DNA of 14,106 nucleotides, from positions 1-14,106 of the forward strand of contig DAOOVO010000108.1 in the NCBI GenBank assembly GCA_035370245.1, written 5' to 3'. Made by a program: the position numbers and the translations under genes. The notes under the pieces are model-generated. The model saw nothing but the letters and a program-made list of their open reading frames with translations. It made no database searches and was not told the DNA's origin. The DNA is from Pseudobacteroides sp035370245. Lineage in GTDB: Bacteria > Bacillota > Clostridia > Acetivibrionales > DSM-2933. Each line of letters opens with the position of its first letter. The first letter of the stretch is position 1. Shown here in pieces: positions 6,876 to 13,559 of this stretch.

Positions 6876-7463
6876 TTAGTGATTTGTTTTTATTTCTACT
6901 CCCTGAAAATTCATTATGCGGTCAATCATTGCAATTAATGAGTTTATTCCTTCCTCGTCAATTATTTTACTGCCTAAAGCTTTACCGTCATTTTTTATGA
7001 AAGGACAAAAACCGCTTCCCACAAGAATCATTTCATTCAACATAATGTTGAGTGAAATTTGAGCCCATGCGATTTCATGAGAATACCTTCTTCCGGTGAT
7101 AATTACTCCCGACAGTTTATTCCTAAGCGGCCGTTTAAATCTTAAATAGCCCACTCCTGCCCTCTCTAGGAATCTTTGCATTATAGAACTCAATCCGAAT
7201 GCATTTACAGGAAAAGCATAAATAATGACATCTGCATCAAGCATTTTTTGAACAATGCCAAAAACACTATCATTGATATAGCATTTTCCATCCTCATCAC
7301 ACTTATAACAGGATGTGCAATTTTCAATTTCCTCTTCACATAAATAAACCACCTGAGTATCTGCGTGAGGATATTTAGCTTTTATATGATTAACACATAT
7401 ATCAATTGCCCCTTCGGTGCTGCCTTTTCTTCGTAGTGCCCCATTAAGAAACAAAACATTCAT
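6876..7463 (-). CDS. Flavodoxin-fold NAD(P)H-FMN oxidoreductase with iron-sulfur-type Cys motif
   Basis: This 195-aa protein has the flavodoxin-like fold of the NADPH-dependent FMN reductase/iron-sulfur flavoprotein group. Residues 1-16 (MNVLFLNGALRRKGST) form the first strand and the FMN-phosphate loop. Cys49, Cys52, Cys55 and Cys61 make the compact CX2CX2CX5C motif that holds a 4Fe-4S cluster in iron-sulfur flavoproteins. YAFPVNAFGLSSIMQRFLER is the usual FMN/dimer region. The ATG at 7463 is used (GGAAGGA upstream); the earlier in-frame codon at 7481 is TTG. It is the third gene of the operon, 57 nt after the AroQ gene. SgcG, the ADIC dehydrogenase of the C-1027 enediyne pathway, is as I recall an FMN iron-sulfur protein of this kind, so the same role on the upstream enzyme's product is possible but unproven. 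A general quinone or nitro reductase is the alternative. Confidence 0.85.
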   Translation of the reverse strand: MNVLFLNGALRRKGSTEGAIDICVNHIKAKYPHADTQVVYLCEEEIENCTSCYKCDEDGKCYINDSVFGIVQKMLDADVIIYAFPVNAFGLSSIMQRFLERAGVGYLRFKRPLRNKLSGVIITGRRYSHEIAWAQISLNIMLNEMILVGSGFCPFIKNDGKALGSKIIDEEGINSLIAMIDRIMNFQGVEIKTNH

Positions 7464-7520
7464 AACATCATTTCCTTCCAAGCATTTAATATTAACTTCC
7501 CATCATGCTATGATTCATAT

Positions 7521-7829
7521 TTATTTTTCTTTATTTTTACGTTGCTCAAATTCACTCATTTCAAAAGAGATAAATGAATGTACTATAAAGTCATATATTT
7601 TCTCAATCAAATCAGGGTCTATTTTCTCTTCTTCTGCCGTTTTTCTTACCTTATTCAAAACATCCTTTATTCTGTCTTCTGCAATAACATCCTTAGAAGA
7701 CTTTTTGTACTTGGACGCTTCCTTTACAAACCCATATCTCTTTGCAAAGAGCTTAACAACCTGCCTGTCGATTTCATCAATACTTGAACGTATAAACTTC
7801 ATTCTCTCAGCCGCTTCATTATTTTCCAT
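7521..7829 (-). CDS. AroQ-fold chorismate mutase / PchB-like pyruvate lyase
   Basis: A 102-aa all-helical protein of the AroQ chorismate mutase family. Compared from memory with PchB (isochorismate pyruvate lyase), the first half aligns without gaps, and Arg14, Arg31, Lys42 and Arg53 fall at the same numbers. The position of PchB Gln90 is Glu90 here. The segments FVKEASKYK and AEEEKIDPDLIEKIYDFIVH also look PchB-like. The reaction could be chorismate to prephenate, or pyruvate elimination from an isochorismate-type substrate. The ATG at 7829 is preferred because AAAGGG lies 9 nt upstream, though ATG 7835 is possible and the GTG at 7847 unlikely. It starts 39 nt after the PhzE-like gene stop, so its substrate may be that enzyme's product, ADIC. 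Family assignment is firm; reaction is not. Confidence 0.85.
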   Translation of the reverse strand: MENNEAAERMKFIRSSIDEIDRQVVKLFAKRYGFVKEASKYKKSSKDVIAEDRIKDVLNKVRKTAEEEKIDPDLIEKIYDFIVHSFISFEMSEFEQRKNKEK

Positions 7830-7868
7830 TTTCATCCACCCTTTCACAATAGCATAACAAATAAAATA

Positions 7869-9716
7869 TTATAATCCCATCAGATAGTCTACAGAGTCTT
7901 TGATTATCTCTAATCCATTTTGTGTCAATACAGACTCAAAATGGAATTGATAACTTATACAATTTATTCCTTTATAAGCATATATCTTTCCGTCTTCTCC
8001 CTTTGAAACAATTGCATTGGGATTTCCGTTATCAAGAACAAAATATGAATTGTAAAATCCAACATTTTGGGGTTTGCCAAATAAATCGATTTCTTTTTGC
8101 ATACCTTGAAAAGGAATCTGTGCCCTCGTCAATTCGTAGCCTAAAGATTTGAGCAAAATCTGATGTCCAAGACAAACGCCCATTATTTTAGCACCATTTT
8201 TCAATAATTCTTTGGTTATTCCATATAGAACAACCATTTTATCATGTTTTTCATTGTTAGGATCACCAGGGCCCGGCCCTATTAGCACAATATCTGTATC
8301 AGGATTAAATTTATAATCATAATATTTGTATACTTTCGTAATATAGCCCAAAGAATCAAGCATGTGCTTTATCATATATATGAAATCATCTTCATTGTCT
8401 ATTAAGTCTAGAGTTATAGTGCTTTTTTCCACCTTTTCCTTAATGTACGTTTTAAGCCAGAATTTTGATAAGTACTTGTTTCTGCTCATTAATTTGTTTT
8501 GAATAGCCTCATCAACTTGAAGGGACTCAGTTTGAATCTTCTTTTTATTGAGCATTGCATTAATCAATCCCTGAGCCTTAGCTTTGAGTTCTTTGGTTTC
8601 CTGCTCCGGCACCGAATCCCTTACTATGCTGTTTCCGCTTTGAATGACAAACTCACCGGTCCTTTTAATTTCTATAGTCCTTATTGTAATTGCGTTGTCC
8701 ATATATGTCTGATCGTTTTTATCCTTTCCGAATAGACATATAACACTTGAATAATATCCCCTGGACTCCTTTTCATATCGCTTAACTATTCTGGCAGCAT
8801 TTTGCAAAGGGCTTCCCACCATAGTAGCGGCAAACAAGGATTCTTTTAGTGCCAGCCAGATATCTGTTCTGCCAAATCCCTCAAGAATATATTCAGTATG
8901 TATAAGCGTACCCATCTCCTTTAAAAACGGTCCAATAACTTTTCCTCCATCCGGACAAAGTTTGCAGATAATTTTCAATTCTTCATCCAACACTTGAAAC
9001 AATTCATTAACCTCTTTAGGGTCAGTTATAAATTCCTCAAGCCTTTCTCTCAAGTTTCCGCCTGATTTTGGTAATGTGCCGCTGATAGGGTTCATTAATG
9101 TTGTTTGTCCGTTGACGGTAATATGTCTTTCGGGAGAAGCACCAATATAGACATTATCTCCCGTGAAAAAAATAAAGTTCCAATAGCTCCCGGTTTCATT
9201 TTCAATAAGTCTTCTCAAGATAGAAAAAGAATACTTAAAATTAAAGTCTTTTATCTTTCCGAAAAACTTTCTTGACATCAAAAAGTTTGATCCTTCACCA
9301 TTGTTTATTTCATTTTTGATTACTGCTCGAATGGTGTTCTCAAACTCTTCATCCGTCATATTCGAATCAAGATTACCATCCAAATCAAGAATTATTTCCG
9401 GAACAACCTCTAAGAAATATTGGAGGTCAACAGGTATTGTTTCTTCGATCCTGAGAGTAATTATTTTCTCGCCTTCATCATGAGCTTCAAAGCCCTTTTC
9501 TTTAATCTGGCAAAACGGCAGCATTGAAATATAATTTGCACCTGTTTTCTCTAATGGAGGAAGATGGGAAATTAAATCATGCTTTTCAATATATCCCTTG
9601 TATACAAATAGAGTATCTTCTTTATTTATCATACAAAAAGGAGATTTGAAAAGCTCGTAAAGATCTTCAACAGAAACCCTTTGCTTTCCATTGAAATAAA
9701 TATCACTATTATTCAT
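7869..9716 (-). CDS. PhzE-like ADIC synthase: chorismate-binding domain fused to glutamine amidotransferase
   Basis: A 615-aa fusion. Residues about 1-395 are a TrpE/PhzE-type chorismate-binding domain with GASPERH (192-198), NPISGT (209-214), GSPLQNAARI (301-310) and RGYYSSV. Residues about 430-615 are a class I glutamine amidotransferase with GPGPGDP, nucleophile Cys515 in GVCLGHQ, and His592/Glu594 in FHFES (Phe replaces the usual Pro). Segments such as MLPFCQIKEKGFEAHDEG, EIDLFGKPQNVGFYNSY and GSPLxxAxRxxxRYE match my memory of PhzE more closely than anthranilate synthase. The expected product is 2-amino-2-deoxyisochorismate (ADIC) from chorismate and glutamine. A true anthranilate synthase is not excluded. 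Start: ATG 9716, with AAAGG 9 nt upstream; ATG 9725 is the alternative. It is first in a three-gene operon behind a TRAP-like leader. No other phz genes are in the window. Confidence 0.87.
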   Translation of the reverse strand: MNNSDIYFNGKQRVSVEDLYELFKSPFCMINKEDTLFVYKGYIEKHDLISHLPPLEKTGANYISMLPFCQIKEKGFEAHDEGEKIITLRIEETIPVDLQYFLEVVPEIILDLDGNLDSNMTDEEFENTIRAVIKNEINNGEGSNFLMSRKFFGKIKDFNFKYSFSILRRLIENETGSYWNFIFFTGDNVYIGASPERHITVNGQTTLMNPISGTLPKSGGNLRERLEEFITDPKEVNELFQVLDEELKIICKLCPDGGKVIGPFLKEMGTLIHTEYILEGFGRTDIWLALKESLFAATMVGSPLQNAARIVKRYEKESRGYYSSVICLFGKDKNDQTYMDNAITIRTIEIKRTGEFVIQSGNSIVRDSVPEQETKELKAKAQGLINAMLNKKKIQTESLQVDEAIQNKLMSRNKYLSKFWLKTYIKEKVEKSTITLDLIDNEDDFIYMIKHMLDSLGYITKVYKYYDYKFNPDTDIVLIGPGPGDPNNEKHDKMVVLYGITKELLKNGAKIMGVCLGHQILLKSLGYELTRAQIPFQGMQKEIDLFGKPQNVGFYNSYFVLDNGNPNAIVSKGEDGKIYAYKGINCISYQFHFESVLTQNGLEIIKDSVDYLMGL

Positions 9717-9752
9717 AGTTGTCATCCTTTCCCTTTCATTTTGTGAAATCAC

Positions 9753-9776
9753 GTTGTATTAGAAATCAATGACAAC
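9753..9776 (-). promoter_or_regulatory. Possible switchable hairpin near the ribosome site of the PhzE-like gene
   Basis: In the minus-strand mRNA, GUUGU (9772-9776) can pair with ACAAC (9753-9757) about 20 nt upstream of the ribosome site (9726-9736). The 3' part, CUAAUACAAC (9753-9762), could instead pair with GUUG-AGAUUAG in the upstream triplet array, apart from a small internal mismatch. A protein bound to the triplets would thus favour the local hairpin. There is no U-run, so translation control or RNA stability is more likely than termination. This is weak, fold-by-eye evidence. Confidence 0.25.
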
Positions 9777-9829
9777 CGATATTTAAAGAAATGATTTTAG
9801 AAATATACCCAAAATCCATATATAATCGG

Positions 9830-9877
9830 CTCATCTCAACTAATCTCAACTAATCTCAGCTAATCTCTTCTAAACTA
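9830..9877 (-). promoter_or_regulatory. TRAP (MtrB) binding site: ten (G/U)AG triplets with 2-nt spacers
   Basis: Read on the minus strand, the leader RNA contains ten consecutive triplets, each GAG or UAG and each separated by exactly 2 nt. On the + strand they are CTC or CTA at 9830, 9835, 9840, 9845, 9850, 9855, 9860, 9865, 9870 and 9875. Spacers are mostly AU, UU, CU or AA. The tryptophan-activated TRAP 11-mer binds (G/U)AG repeats with 2-3 nt spacers; the Bacillus subtilis trp leader has eleven. The DNA also shows 10-bp tandem units here (9834-9873). The first triplet sits in the 3' arm of the 5' hairpin. The array ends about 113 nt before the ATG. Confidence 0.75.
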
Positions 9878-9890
9878 AGGTATACCTTAG
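9875..9890 (-). promoter_or_regulatory. 5' stem-loop / palindrome at the transcription start
   Basis: CTAAGGTATACCTTAG is a perfect 16-bp palindrome. It begins 5 bp downstream of the -10 and covers the likely start (about 9889), so the mRNA would open with a 6-bp stem and a UAUA tetraloop directly before the (G/U)AG triplets. B. subtilis trp leaders have a 5' stem-loop in the same place that helps TRAP bind. It could instead be a DNA operator for a repressor. Confidence 0.7.
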
Positions 9891-9895
9891 ATGGG

Positions 9896-9924
9896 ATTAT
9901 ACCACAAAAAAATTAGTTTTTCAA
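9896..9924 (-). promoter_or_regulatory. Strong sigma-A promoter of the PhzE-like operon
   Basis: TTGAAA (9919-9924) and a perfect TATAAT (9896-9901) are separated by 17 bp, with a TGn extension before the -10. This is among the strongest promoters in the window. The predicted start near 9889 leaves a leader of about 170 nt before the PhzE-like gene. Confidence 0.85.
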
Positions 9925-9947
9925 TATTTTTGATTCTTGATTAAAAT

Positions 9948-10082
9948 TTGTATTCATTAAACGGTCCAGGTCTTTTAAGCGAATCATCCAATCCAAATGA
10001 TAATTGGAAATGTCCTAAATGCGGAAAAAGCAATGCAAATATCGATTACAAATGCAAAAATTGCAACTACAGCATTGTATAA
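9948..10082 (+). pseudogene. 3' remnant of a zinc-ribbon protein gene
   Basis: An open frame of 44 codons (TTG at 9948 to TAA at 10080-10082, preceded by a stop at 9942) encodes two CxxC knuckles: CPKCG at residues 22-26 and CKNC at 36-39. The spacing fits a C-terminal zinc ribbon. There is no ribosome site or ATG, and the frame starts abruptly beside the -35 of the PhzE-like operon. This looks like the tail of a larger gene cut off by a rearrangement, although a very small protein cannot be fully excluded. Its last codons form the 5' arm of the terminator at 10057-10100. Confidence 0.65.
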
Positions 10083-10100
10083 TGCTGTAGTTGCAATTTT
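10057..10100. terminator. Perfect 20-bp-stem bidirectional terminator
   Basis: 10057-10076 is the exact reverse complement of 10081-10100 around a GTAT loop. Both arms end in runs of A/T, so RNA from either strand ends in a U-run. It serves the 161-aa gene on the minus strand and the zinc-ribbon remnant on +. Confidence 0.92.
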
Positions 10101-10138
10101 CACCCTAATAAAACCTATTTTTTGCTCATAGTTAATGC

Positions 10139-10624
10139 CTATATATTTTTTATTTGATGCTCAAGCACTAAGTCTTGAAACTCATCCTTCGATAATTTTT
10201 GTTCCAACACCATAGGTTTTGTCAATACTTTACCGTTTTTAACGGTGCAAGTATAAATTGCCTTGAAATCTTCACATTCATCAATATCCACATATTTTGA
10301 ACATACCGCCTGCTCTTCAACTTCCCATCCCGGCAATATTCCATTGACAAACTTTAATAATACCTTATTGTCTTTAATATATTCATGTTCTGCTAATATC
10401 TCCCACATGCTGTCAACATCATCTAACTGGCTGTCCCATTTTAAGAAAAATTGCACATTATAGACATCCTGAATATATTTATCGTCTTTAGGAATTTCTT
10501 TATAAAACGATTCCTTTGTGGATAAAAAGTCCGCATCTGTTTTTGATTTCTGTCTTGTAATAATAACATAATGCGATTTTTCATCTAAAATATGATATAA
10601 ATTGTTTTTATAAATCATATACAT
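10139..10624 (-). CDS. Unrecognised 161-aa protein, candidate immunity protein
   Basis: Function not recognised. The protein is soluble, acidic and hydrophilic, without signal peptide or membrane segment. It contains mixed alpha/beta-looking sequence such as WDSQLDDVDSMWEILAEHEYI and a central FVNGILPGWEVEEQ. The ATG at 10624 has GGGAG (10634-10638) 9 nt upstream. It starts 15 nt after the stop of the 442-aa gene, so the two form one transcript ending at the 10057-10100 hairpin. A small acidic protein directly behind a fused effector-like gene is the usual place for an immunity protein. A broken second copy at 13560-13826 is what polymorphic toxin loci often leave behind. The immunity role is inference. 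Confidence 0.75.
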   Translation of the reverse strand: MYMIYKNNLYHILDEKSHYVIITRQKSKTDADFLSTKESFYKEIPKDDKYIQDVYNVQFFLKWDSQLDDVDSMWEILAEHEYIKDNKVLLKFVNGILPGWEVEEQAVCSKYVDIDECEDFKAIYTCTVKNGKVLTKPMVLEQKLSKDEFQDLVLEHQIKNI

Positions 10625-10639
10625 AATTATTCTCTCCCA

Positions 10640-11968
10640 TCATTCGACTATTTCATATCTTTTATCAATTTTGTTCCACACTGCATGCAATGATTCATTT
10701 CCATCCTTATCAACCTTAAATATCGCTCCATCAGTTATTTCCTGACCACGACCATATGTATATTCAGGAAGCAAATGACTTTCGCTTCCAAGAAATCCCG
10801 TTCCGGTACATGGAGGCTGTGTGTATGCATTTATTACGGGATAATCGCTATTACTCGGACAATAATTGCTTGTACACCTCATAACATACATGCTATCTCC
10901 ATTTTGTGCCTTTTCCAAGAATTTATTCCCATTATAATCTAACCGCAAATTCTTATATGCCTCATCTGCATTGTTTGTAAAAGGTGCAACATCGGACGCT
11001 TTTGATGCACACCCCGATATTACCCTTCTGGGATTGTCCTTATCTAGATATTGTTGCAATTGATTTTCGTCAATAACTTTTTGCATGATTGTATCTTCTT
11101 TTACAGGGCTAAGATTTTTACGATATTCGGCTAATTCATTTAAGCAGCTTTTATCTTTATCACTTAGTTTTATATTATCATTATTTGACAAATGCCCATC
11201 CAAATTTTCATTTAATGCACATGTCGTCCTGTAATTAGCTGAAGTCAATGCATCATGCTTTGCTTTGTCAATTGATGCATCAAAGCTGTCTTCAACTTTA
11301 AACTGATCCCCACGAAACTTTTCATTTATAGCAAGATTTTTGCCTTCAAGTTTTTTACCGCTTGATGATACTCCGAGATTGGTTAATTTTGCTCCACCAG
11401 TAGGTCCTTTCGCTGCCTCATTACCCTTAAATACAGGTGGATGTGCTGAATTGCTTTTTTGATTGCTTACAGATGCAGTTTTTTGTTCTTGTGAAGCTTT
11501 TTCTTCCGAAGCATTATCGCTATCAGATTCAGTATTTGCTGAAGCATCGCTTGAACTATTACCCGCCGATGACACATCAGTCATACTTGAACATTCAATA
11601 TCCGATCCAATAAACTCATTTAAATCAATTGAAAAGTATCCAACACCGTCATGACTTGAGAATGTCTCAGAATAACCGACAACAAATGCTTCTTTAAAGC
11701 AAATTTTTCTCACAAGCATACCATCTTCATTAATTTCTTCTACTTCAACTTTTTTGTACGACTTATTGTTATTTGAAGGAATAAGTGCCCATTGATAAAG
11801 CCCTATAGTTTGCTCATCAGTACCTACTACACCCATAATTGTCATTCTATTTTTACACCTTGTTCTAGCATTATAAAGAACATCCGATGGAGTATCAACA
11901 TTACAAGATACTGACTCAATACATTTTTCAAGGACAATATTACCATCTATTGTAACCTTAAATGCCAT
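10640..11968 (-). CDS. Tube-protein-like N-domain fused to an unknown, possibly toxic C-terminal domain
   Basis: A 442-aa protein in three parts. Residues 1-120 resemble small clostridial tube-like (Hcp/TssD-fold) proteins, often annotated membrane-associated protease 1: a DTPSD segment, YQWALIPS, VRKICFKEAFVVGYSETF and VGYFSIDL. I judge this from remembered sequences. Residues 121-180 are a Ser/Asn/Asp/Glu-rich linker. Residues 215-442 are a separate Cys-containing domain with RRVISGCASKASD (314-326), LRLDYNGNKF (341-350), YVMRC, GTGFLGS and LLPEYTYGRG (389-408). I cannot name its fold; an NAD- or ADP-ribose-related toxin is a guess. No signal peptide is present, as expected for cargo loaded onto a contractile or T6SS-like device. 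The ATG at 11968 has GGAGGG (11976-11981) 7 nt upstream. Confidence 0.8.
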   Translation of the reverse strand: MAFKVTIDGNIVLEKCIESVSCNVDTPSDVLYNARTRCKNRMTIMGVVGTDEQTIGLYQWALIPSNNNKSYKKVEVEEINEDGMLVRKICFKEAFVVGYSETFSSHDGVGYFSIDLNEFIGSDIECSSMTDVSSAGNSSSDASANTESDSDNASEEKASQEQKTASVSNQKSNSAHPPVFKGNEAAKGPTGGAKLTNLGVSSSGKKLEGKNLAINEKFRGDQFKVEDSFDASIDKAKHDALTSANYRTTCALNENLDGHLSNNDNIKLSDKDKSCLNELAEYRKNLSPVKEDTIMQKVIDENQLQQYLDKDNPRRVISGCASKASDVAPFTNNADEAYKNLRLDYNGNKFLEKAQNGDSMYVMRCTSNYCPSNSDYPVINAYTQPPCTGTGFLGSESHLLPEYTYGRGQEITDGAIFKVDKDGNESLHAVWNKIDKRYEIVE

Positions 11969-12076
11969 AATTTAACCCTCCATAATTACACAAAAGTGTC
12001 AACGCCTTTACATTAATAATAATAACATAACATGCATTTTTTTTCATTTATTATTTTGATAAATAACTTTGTCGTA

Positions 12077-12105
12077 ATTTTAAAAATAAATCCATAACAT
12101 GTCAA
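12077..12105 (-). promoter_or_regulatory. Sigma-A promoter of the effector-like/161-aa operon
   Basis: On the minus strand TTGACA (12100-12105, perfect) and TAAAAT (12077-12082, 5 of 6) are separated by 17 bp. Transcription would start near 12070, about 100 nt before the 442-aa gene. The leader is AT-rich with only a small ACAC/GTGT hairpin near 11990-12000. Confidence 0.75.
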
Positions 12106-12132
12106 TTTGATTTTTATACATTTCATGATTAA

Positions 12133-13556
12133 TTTCATACATTTGTTAACGGAAAGCCCGGTAATTTTCTTGCAAGTACTAAAATTCCTGCAGATATAAT
12201 AAGGTATGACTGGACTATTGTAAAAGCACCACTCTGGTACGACTCACTGATACCGAGTAAAGAATATGCCATACTACTGACACAAGACTATCCAAGAGAA
12301 GCAAGATACGAATGGGCAACAGCACATGTGGACAGTCGTTATAAATTTGGAAAGCGAGGAACTGATTGGATATATATCGATGAATCAGGTCTAGGAGACG
12401 GATGGATGAAGGTCTGGTGTCATAATGATTTGAATATTACCGATCTTTCTCACAATAATTTACAGGGAAACGGCTTTGGAAACAGTTATGATGAGATAAA
12501 AAGATATCAAACCTTCTTTGTATCGGGAAAACATAATACCATATGGAGTATTGATTTAAAACTTCGAAAAGTCGTAGGCAGTACGCAAAGTGATATAAAA
12601 GTGGAGCTTTATAAAGCAAGCAACAAAGTCCCTACAGGTTCTGCTCTTGCATCGGCTATAATTCCCGCTTCTAAAATTTATTCATCCTGGACTTTAGTAT
12701 CGGTGCCTCTTCAATATACTGCACTAGATTTTAAAGGGGAATATGCTATTGTCCTAAGCCAAACAACCCCTCAAGCATCAAGATATGAATGGGCTGTAGG
12801 TCATGTCAGCAGCGATACATCGTTTGGAAAATGGACCGGATATACATGGGTTAATGAATCCTCCCTCGGTGACGGCTATCTGAAAGTAAATCTCAGCACA
12901 GATTTTGATACTATTATCGATCAGACCAATGATGGCGAATCTGCCAACGGATTTGGAAATACTTTTGACGAAATAAAAAGATTTCAAACTTTTATTGTAG
13001 ATTCATATATACAAAAAATAACCGGTGTAGATTTAATGCTCCATTGAAATACAACAGACTGGTAAAAGGCAAAGAATATTCAAAAGATATTAATCATTAT
13101 TCTCAATACGGTTACAGCTTCGGTAATTACTATAATGATATAAAAAGATACCAGACTTTCACACTGCCACATTCTTCATGCAGTTTAAAAAGTATTGATT
13201 TGAAGCTTAGAAAAACAGGCGGCAGCAATCAAAGTGATTTAATTGTACAAGTTTACGAGGTCTATAACAATGTAACGACTAATCCTATTGCAGTCACTAT
13301 TATACCGTCCACACAGATAGGTAACGATTGGACTATCGTAACCGCTGACATGAATTGTGAATTAAAATCAGGTAAAACATATGCCGTAGTACTGAGCCAA
13401 AGAACAGAAGGCACCTCAAGATATGAATTGGCAACGGGATATGTCGACCAGCTTGTGGATTTCGGTAGATGGAACGGGTATCAATGGATTAATGAATGGC
13501 CACTTGGAGCCGGCTGGATTTCAATTAAATATAATGTCTATCCTCAGATAAATTGA
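12133..13556 (+). pseudogene. Truncated, internally deleted gene for a protein with about 159-aa beta-rich repeats
   Basis: An open frame runs from 12133 (stop at 12130) to TGA at 13045-13047, and a second frame from 13044 to 13556. Together they encode one partial repeat (12148-12471), one full repeat (12472-12948), a cut repeat (12949-13046) and a final repeat (from 13115). Each repeat opens with GFGNxYDEIKRYQTF, continues IDLKLRKxGGSxQSD, then YAIVLSQ, SRYEWA and W..E..LGxGW. Repeat spacing is 477 bp between the second and third but 166 bp between the third and fourth. A loss of about 311 bp (not a multiple of 3) explains the frame change. There is no start codon with a ribosome site, signal peptide or catalytic domain; GTG 12328 is only a formal start. 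The repeats look like an extracellular binding beta-sandwich; the family is not named. This is the 3' end of a larger gene. Confidence 0.75.
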
Positions 13557-13559
13557 CCA

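Noticed and set aside
7869..9716. A full phenazine biosynthesis cluster
   Set aside because: Only the PhzE-like gene is present. No phzA/B, phzD, phzF or phzG homologue is seen within the window, so phenazine production is not claimed.
9717..9889. A tryptophan T-box or classic U-run terminator in the PhzE-like leader
   Set aside because: No T-box sequence with its TGG-specifier layout and no GC stem followed by a T-run was seen. The triplet array explains the leader better.
11997..12002. A TTGACA on the minus strand near the 442-aa gene as a -35
   Set aside because: A 17-bp spacer would place the -10 over the ribosome site and start codon. The TTGACA at 12100-12105 with TAAAAT is correctly placed.
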